Below, one piece after another: positions 59,969 through 64,000 of a DNA stretch of 64,000 bases. A program made the position numbers and the translations under genes. The notes under the pieces were generated by a model. The model was given only the letters and a program-made list of their open reading frames with translations, was not told where the DNA came from and did not search any database. This DNA comes from Pirellulaceae bacterium (GTDB lineage Bacteria > Planctomycetota > Planctomycetia > Pirellulales > Pirellulaceae). The stretch spans positions 124,001 through 188,000 of the forward strand of contig JAQWSU010000042.1 of the NCBI GenBank assembly GCA_029243025.1, written 5' to 3'. The stretch's first letter is position 1. Every line of letters starts with the position of its first letter.

Positions 59969-61846
59969 ATGGTTCCAGAGCATCTCCGACAACTCGCCGA
60001 CTTGATATCCCTCGAGGCTCAGGCCGAAAAGCAGTTGGCAGCGGAGCGTTTGGCGGGGAAATCACCCGTTGCCGCAGAATCCACTGGTGAAGCGCTGATC
60101 GATCTGGCCATTGAAGACGAGGCGCCCGGTCTGGGGCAGCGATTTGTCGTTTCGTTCGTGAAGCGAAACCGATCGCTCGAGCTGCCCTGGACTCGTTTGC
60201 GTGGAGGTTCACCGGTTTTGCTGACGGACTTGGAGTCGGACGAATGCGTGCGAGGAGTGGTCGTTCGTCGTGATCGTCGGGTGATTCAAGTCTCGGTTGC
60301 CGATTTACCGATGGGGGAGCGGTTTCGGTTGGATTTGGCGGCGGATGAGATTACTCGCCAGCGTCAAATGGATGCAATGAATCGGGCTGCAACGGCAGAA
60401 CGTGGCCGATTGGCGGTCTTGCGGGATGTGCTTCTTGGTCAACGAATTCCGCAATTTCGCGACTTACCCGCGTTAGATTTCTTTGCTGATTTGAGCGACT
60501 CGCAACGCGATGCGGTTCAATTTGCTCTCTCGGCAGAGGAAATTGGAATTGTGCATGGACCACCGGGGACCGGAAAGACGACGACCGTTGTCGAAATTAT
60601 CCGCCAAGCTGTTGCTGCCGGTGATTCCGTGCTGGCGTGTGGTCCAAGCAATCATGCGGTGGATCACTTGGCCTCAAAGCTGGATTTGGCGGGACTCAAT
60701 GTGGTGCGGGTGGGGCATCCAGCTCGGGTCCAAGAGTCGCTACAAATGCTCACGCTCGATTCCAGGGTTGCTCATCAGGACCGGGTCAAGGTTGCTCGAG
60801 ACTGCGTCAAAGAGGCGATGCAATTGCAACGAAAAGCTAGCCGTTTTACTCGAGCTCGACCCGAGCCGGGTGAGAAGCGAGCTTGGCGAGAAGCCGCTCG
60901 TGAGCTGTTTGCGGAAGCTCGACGACATGAACGCTTAGCAATTCAAGAGGTGTTAGATGCGGCTGATGTGGTGTGCGGTACAACAACAATCGATCCTGGG
61001 TTGATGGGTGAACGGCGGTTTGATCGCTTGGTGATTGATGAATGTTGCCAAAGTACAGAACCCGGATGTTGGGTGCCCTTGCAATTTGCCGATCGGATCA
61101 TCTTGGCAGGTGACCATTGTCAATTACCGCCGACGGTCATTTCTCATCAGGCGTCGCAGGCCGGTCTGTCGACAAGTTTGCAAGAAAGGCTGGTGGACCT
61201 CTATGGCGATTCAGTGTTTCGTCGTTTGACGACGCAATATCGAATGCACCATCAGATTATGCAGTTTTCATCGGAATATTTTTATGAGGGGCAGCTTCAA
61301 GCGGCTCCCGAAGTTGCGAAACGATGTCTGGCTGATTTCTCTACCGTCATCTCGGATAAGCTCACGAAGCAGGCGGTTGAATTCTTCGACACAGCGGGTG
61401 CTGATTTTGATGAAGAAATCGAGCCGGACGGATCGAGTCGCCTGAATCCACGGGAAGCCCGATTCGTCATAATGAAGGTACAGCAGCTGCTGGATGCAGG
61501 GCTCGCACCAGCGGCAATCGGTGTGATCTCTCCCTATTCGGCACAAGTTCGTCACCTGCAGGCCAGGCTTCAAAACGAGGCTATCGAGATCGACAGTGTG
61601 GACGGCTTTCAAGGGCGTGAAAAAGAGGCCATCGTCTTTTCGGCCGTACGTTCCAATCGACAAGGAGAAATTGGCTTTCTGAAAGATATTCGACGGACGA
61701 ACGTCGCGCTGACCCGAGCTCGCCGTAAGCTTATTTTTATTGGAGACAGCGCGACCTTAGGTAAGCATGCGTTCTACGATGATTTGATCGATTACTTTCA
61801 ATCTCTCGATGCGCATCGGTCTGTCTGGGAAGAACCAATCGACTGA
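59969..61846 (+). CDS. UPF1/IGHMBP2-like superfamily 1 DNA/RNA helicase
   Basis: The 625-residue protein starts at ATG 59969 with no clear Shine-Dalgarno. Walker A is G-P-P-G-T-G-K203-T-T-T; motif II reads V-I-D357-E358-C-C-Q, the family usually having DEAA, DEAS or DECA. Q-Y-R-M-H is motif IV-like and V-A-L-T-R-A-R near 579-585 is motif VI. The N-terminal 160 residues form the beta-barrel 1B-type region found in SMUBP2/IGHMBP2 (G-R-V-V-V-R-R-D-like barrel). It acts as an ATP-driven 5'-3' translocase on single strands in homologues. Convergent with the gene at 61859, 12 bp away. Role here (RNA decay, DNA repair or translation) is not shown. Confidence 0.92.
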   Translation: MVPEHLRQLADLISLEAQAEKQLAAERLAGKSPVAAESTGEALIDLAIEDEAPGLGQRFVVSFVKRNRSLELPWTRLRGGSPVLLTDLESDECVRGVVVRRDRRVIQVSVADLPMGERFRLDLAADEITRQRQMDAMNRAATAERGRLAVLRDVLLGQRIPQFRDLPALDFFADLSDSQRDAVQFALSAEEIGIVHGPPGTGKTTTVVEIIRQAVAAGDSVLACGPSNHAVDHLASKLDLAGLNVVRVGHPARVQESLQMLTLDSRVAHQDRVKVARDCVKEAMQLQRKASRFTRARPEPGEKRAWREAARELFAEARRHERLAIQEVLDAADVVCGTTTIDPGLMGERRFDRLVIDECCQSTEPGCWVPLQFADRIILAGDHCQLPPTVISHQASQAGLSTSLQERLVDLYGDSVFRRLTTQYRMHHQIMQFSSEYFYEGQLQAAPEVAKRCLADFSTVISDKLTKQAVEFFDTAGADFDEEIEPDGSSRLNPREARFVIMKVQQLLDAGLAPAAIGVISPYSAQVRHLQARLQNEAIEIDSVDGFQGREKEAIVFSAVRSNRQGEIGFLKDIRRTNVALTRARRKLIFIGDSATLGKHAFYDDLIDYFQSLDAHRSVWEEPID

Positions 61847-61858
61847 TATGACCAAGGG

Positions 61859-62497
61859 TTAGTGGGTGCGATCAAAGAGTTGCACGAGGTCGAGTATCTG
61901 TCGATCCGAATCCTGTTGTTCTCCGTCTGCTTCCGCGAATTCCAAGATCGGGAGCGGGTCGACCTGAGGCCATTCAGGTGTGACTGCCCGAAGACCAGAA
62001 ATTAAATAATTGGAACCTGATGTCCAGATCAGATATCCGGCCGCTGCCGCCGCGAGGGTTTTACTGCAAATCGTGCTCAGAGATAAACCGTGCTCGTCGA
62101 TCGTGTCGGGTAACCTGTCTAAATTCGCATGAAGGGATCGGGTGTTGATCTGGCCGATTAAGTGGGTTGACCCGTCCATGGCTTCGATCGAAGATCGCTC
62201 GGCTGTCGACGATATCGGTGTTTTGGCTGAGGGTGGTTGATGGGTTGGGAGTTCGGAGCCATCAATCGCTAGTAAAGATAAGGACTCGGTGCCGTGCATC
62301 GAAGCGAGGGCAGAGTTGCAGGTGGGGTCTGATTGGGGGTCGAGTTGGTTTTCGAAAACATCTCGCCAGTCGCCGAAGTTGAAATCGTCAATCCCTTCCA
62401 ATCCCCAAGGGGAGGCGCTGTAAAGAGTACGTGATTCAAGTTCGGTGGCATCCAGTGCGGATGGTGCCCTTGGGGGGACCGTGAATAGTACGTGCAT
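61859..62497 (-). CDS. Miniature LEPR-type surface protein with C-terminal membrane segment
   Basis: The 212-residue protein opens with E-L-E-S-R-T-L-Y-S-A-S-P (residues about 19-30), the planctomycete LEPRxLLSA-type motif that marks exported giant proteins. Its C-terminal 70 residues, T-L-A-A-A-A-A-G-Y-L-I-W, N-Y-L-I-S-G-L and P-Q-V-D-P-L-P-I-L-E-F, match my memory of the conserved membrane-associated ending of the giant cadherin/VCBS-type proteins of this group. Those proteins carry thousands of residues in between; here only about 110 polar residues separate the ends. I infer a reduced or internally deleted relative. It could also be a complete small member. Function unknown. Confidence 0.7.
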   Translation of the reverse strand: MHVLFTVPPRAPSALDATELESRTLYSASPWGLEGIDDFNFGDWRDVFENQLDPQSDPTCNSALASMHGTESLSLLAIDGSELPTHQPPSAKTPISSTAERSSIEAMDGSTHLIGQINTRSLHANLDRLPDTIDEHGLSLSTICSKTLAAAAAGYLIWTSGSNYLISGLRAVTPEWPQVDPLPILEFAEADGEQQDSDRQILDLVQLFDRTH

Positions 62498-62968
62498 GGA
62501 TTAACTTTTCGACACGAATGGCCGGGATGATGTGGGACGGACATTGAATCCTACCCCACAAATCAGCGCTGGAGTCGGTGTTGTTTTCAGGCAACAGCAG
62601 CGAAGCTCGTGTGGCAAAAGTGAGTCACGGTATGCCCGGTTCAGGAGAGCTCCTCGGAGGCCCTACGGAACCCTTTCCGTCGTTGTTGTCCATCCCTCAG
62701 ATGCTCTGGCTGAGGCAAGTCCGGCTCAAAAGCGGCGTGTTGGCTACCATGGCGGACTCGTTCAAGTCGCGGTCCCAGCCGATTTGGCCTATCGGAACCG
62801 GTGGAAATGATGGGAAATACTAGGGGTTTTGCGCGAGTTTGTTATACTGGACGCTGGAACCCAACCTCGTTGCCGCCACCATCTTGCTGGAGCGGTTGTG
62901 GTTGTCGAGAGCCTTTTTTGGGCCGGTGTGCTGACGATTGGAAGAAATAGGGCGGAGACGGGCAAAAG
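62498..62968. promoter_or_regulatory. Divergent intergenic region
   Basis: About 470 bp between the small LEPR-type gene (minus) and the dockerin gene (plus). TTGTTATACT near 62840 could be a -10-like element for the plus-strand gene. A 92-codon plus frame at 62532-62810 has no other support and is not called. Confidence 0.4.
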
Positions 62969-64000
62969 ATGAATCTGAATAATGGATATTGGTTTACGCG
63001 ACAGGTGTCAGGTGCTCTATCGACAACACGAATTTCTACGGCCAGACCGATGCTCAAGTCGGCACTCTGCATTTTCCTTCTGGGGGTCTGGGTGCTCGCG
63101 ACGTGGGGTGTCTCTGAAGGTCATGCTGATGGAATTTACCTTCGTAAAAGTACCGGAGACGAGATCGATTTTTCTCTAGGCAGGCCATTGCGGCCTTTAC
63201 GGCCACCGATGTTTGGCGTGGACCCCAAACCGAACGAGCAGACGACTTCTTATTGGGAACATCTGGAATTGCTTTGGAGGTTGACTGACCAGGCAGATAC
63301 CGTCACGGATCTCGTTGCGTCCAACCGCGATGATATCTCGGTAGCAGTTCCCATGTTTGATTATTCGAGAAAGATTGCACTCGCCGTTGAGTCTGAGCAG
63401 CAGGGGCAGCATTTAACGGTAGATTCGTTCGTGATCAATCCCGCCTTTGTGACCATGGATTACCGATACCCAGAAGATGTTCCCAAGGAGTATGTCCAAC
63501 CGCTTGGTAGCCTAGCCGCAGGAGACTACTTGCTCACGGCCCGCCTTTTCGAATTGTCACCTGACTTCGCCAGTTTTGACTACGGCGAGATTGACTTTGA
63601 GCAATTCAAGCAAGATCCGCTTGGTTATGATCTGCCAAAGGGCTTTATCCGAGAAATGACGGAAGAGCAAGTTGCGTTTACGATTTCGTTGTTTGGTGAC
63701 TTCAACAACAACGATAAATACGATGCGGACGACATCGATCTATTAAATTCGGAATTGCGTGCGCCACGTGGATCGTTGGATTTTGACGTCAACGATGATG
63801 GGATCCTGGACAAGAACGACCGCCTATCTTGGGTGAATGATGTGGCGTCAGCCCAATTCGGTGATGCTAATTTTGATGGCAAATTCGACTCTGGCGATCT
63901 TGTCTTGGTATTCCAAGGTGGCCAATACGAAGACTCGATCCCAATGAATTCCAGTTGGGCCACAGGTGATTTTGACGGAGATGCGGAGTTCACGACGAGC
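62969..64000 (+). CDS. Dockerin-like secreted protein, partial (runs off right edge)
   Basis: A frame starting with ATG 62969 is open for all 344 codons to the end of the window. After a 27-residue start comes M-L-K-S-A-L-C-I-F-L-L-G-V-W-V-L-A, a signal-peptide core, so ATG 63050 is an alternative start. The middle is a mostly beta-type domain of about 180 residues that I do not recognise (D-F-S-L-G-R-P-L-R-P, L-T-A-R-L-F-E-L-S-P-D-F). The C-terminal part carries dockerin-like loops: G-D-F-N-N-N-D-K-Y-D-A-D-D-I, V-N-D-D-G-I-L-D-K-N-D and G-D-A-N-F-D-G-K-F-D-S-G-D-L, and the start of another, G-D-F-D-G-D-A-E-F. A PEP-CTERM would be expected just outside the window. Confidence 0.8.
   Translation, partial: MNLNNGYWFTRQVSGALSTTRISTARPMLKSALCIFLLGVWVLATWGVSEGHADGIYLRKSTGDEIDFSLGRPLRPLRPPMFGVDPKPNEQTTSYWEHLELLWRLTDQADTVTDLVASNRDDISVAVPMFDYSRKIALAVESEQQGQHLTVDSFVINPAFVTMDYRYPEDVPKEYVQPLGSLAAGDYLLTARLFELSPDFASFDYGEIDFEQFKQDPLGYDLPKGFIREMTEEQVAFTISLFGDFNNNDKYDADDIDLLNSELRAPRGSLDFDVNDDGILDKNDRLSWVNDVASAQFGDANFDGKFDSGDLVLVFQGGQYEDSIPMNSSWATGDFDGDAEFTTS

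Noticed and set aside
59662-60090. Plus-strand frame reading W-I-S-W repeats
   Set aside because: It is the translation of the 12 bp minisatellite and overlaps two better-supported genes.
62532-62823. Plus-strand frames of 81 and 92 codons
   Set aside because: They share no ribosome site or motif and lie in the likely promoter region of the dockerin gene.
1-64000. CRISPR array, prophage or complete insertion sequence
   Set aside because: Repeats found are only short two- to three-copy tandem units, and no transposase or phage structural gene was recognised apart from the recombinase remnant.

Overview
The window reads as chromosomal DNA from a member of the Planctomycetota, most likely a Pirellulaceae-type species. 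This is inferred from gene content, not from a marker gene. The signs are: proteins built from planctomycete cytochrome c and DUF1549/1553/1585/1587/1588/1592/1595 domains, Tat-exported DUF1501 and DUF1552 proteins, a formylglycine sulfatase, several secreted proteins ending in dockerin-like Ca-binding repeats plus a PEP-CTERM anchor, a giant CotH/lamin-tail protein, and two proteins carrying the planctomycete LEPR-like N-terminal motif. Genes are loosely packed with many 200-900 bp gaps. Several starts are GTG or TTG and Shine-Dalgarno sites are often weak.

Layout. 0-5 kb: a MurE-like gene running off the left edge, creatininase-like and PPOX-like enzymes, two small secreted or membrane proteins, then tRNA-Leu(UAG) with the C-terminal remnant of a tyrosine recombinase ending 3 bp from it and a 5'-truncated dockerin/PEP-CTERM gene behind it. 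This looks like a decayed integration site. 5-18 kb: class IV aminotransferase, a Tat-signal galactonate-dehydratase-like enzyme, small proteins, a sulfatase divergent from a di-heme DUF1592-type/DUF1552 gene pair, and a FAD monooxygenase divergent from an MFS exporter. 18-24.2 kb: a pump-adaptor-outer-membrane-factor RND efflux operon. 24.8-35.7 kb: a long minus-strand run with a PEP-CTERM protein, a HEAT-repeat protein, DUF1501, a DUF1549/LamG/DUF1553 cytochrome, DUF1552 and a second DUF1592-type cytochrome. These are two classic planctomycete pairs back to back. 36-47 kb: a PETase/cutinase-like hydrolase, a CBM9-like dockerin protein, thioesterase, a divergent Nramp-family transporter, a PQQ-type propeller, an RdgC-like protein, a two-domain glycosyltransferase, an omega-amidase-like nitrilase and a class I aminotransferase. 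The last two are 14 bp apart and probably act together. 47-58 kb: a secretion-heavy block with LamG-dockerin-PEP-CTERM, a second dockerin-PEP-CTERM, a small c-type cytochrome and a 2340-residue CotH/lamin-tail/dockerin protein. 58-64 kb: MEKHLA-domain protein, a short hypothetical, a UPF1-like helicase, a miniature LEPR-type surface protein, and a dockerin-containing gene running off the right edge.

There is no CRISPR array, no intact phage or IS and no rRNA. The most interesting items are the PETase-like hydrolase with conserved triad and aromatic clamp, the tRNA-Leu/recombinase scar, the miniature LEPR protein that keeps both ends of a giant surface protein but almost no middle, the Nramp homologue without either metal-site motif, the RND pump with an altered proton relay, and the cluster of six dockerin-like proteins with no visible cohesin partner.
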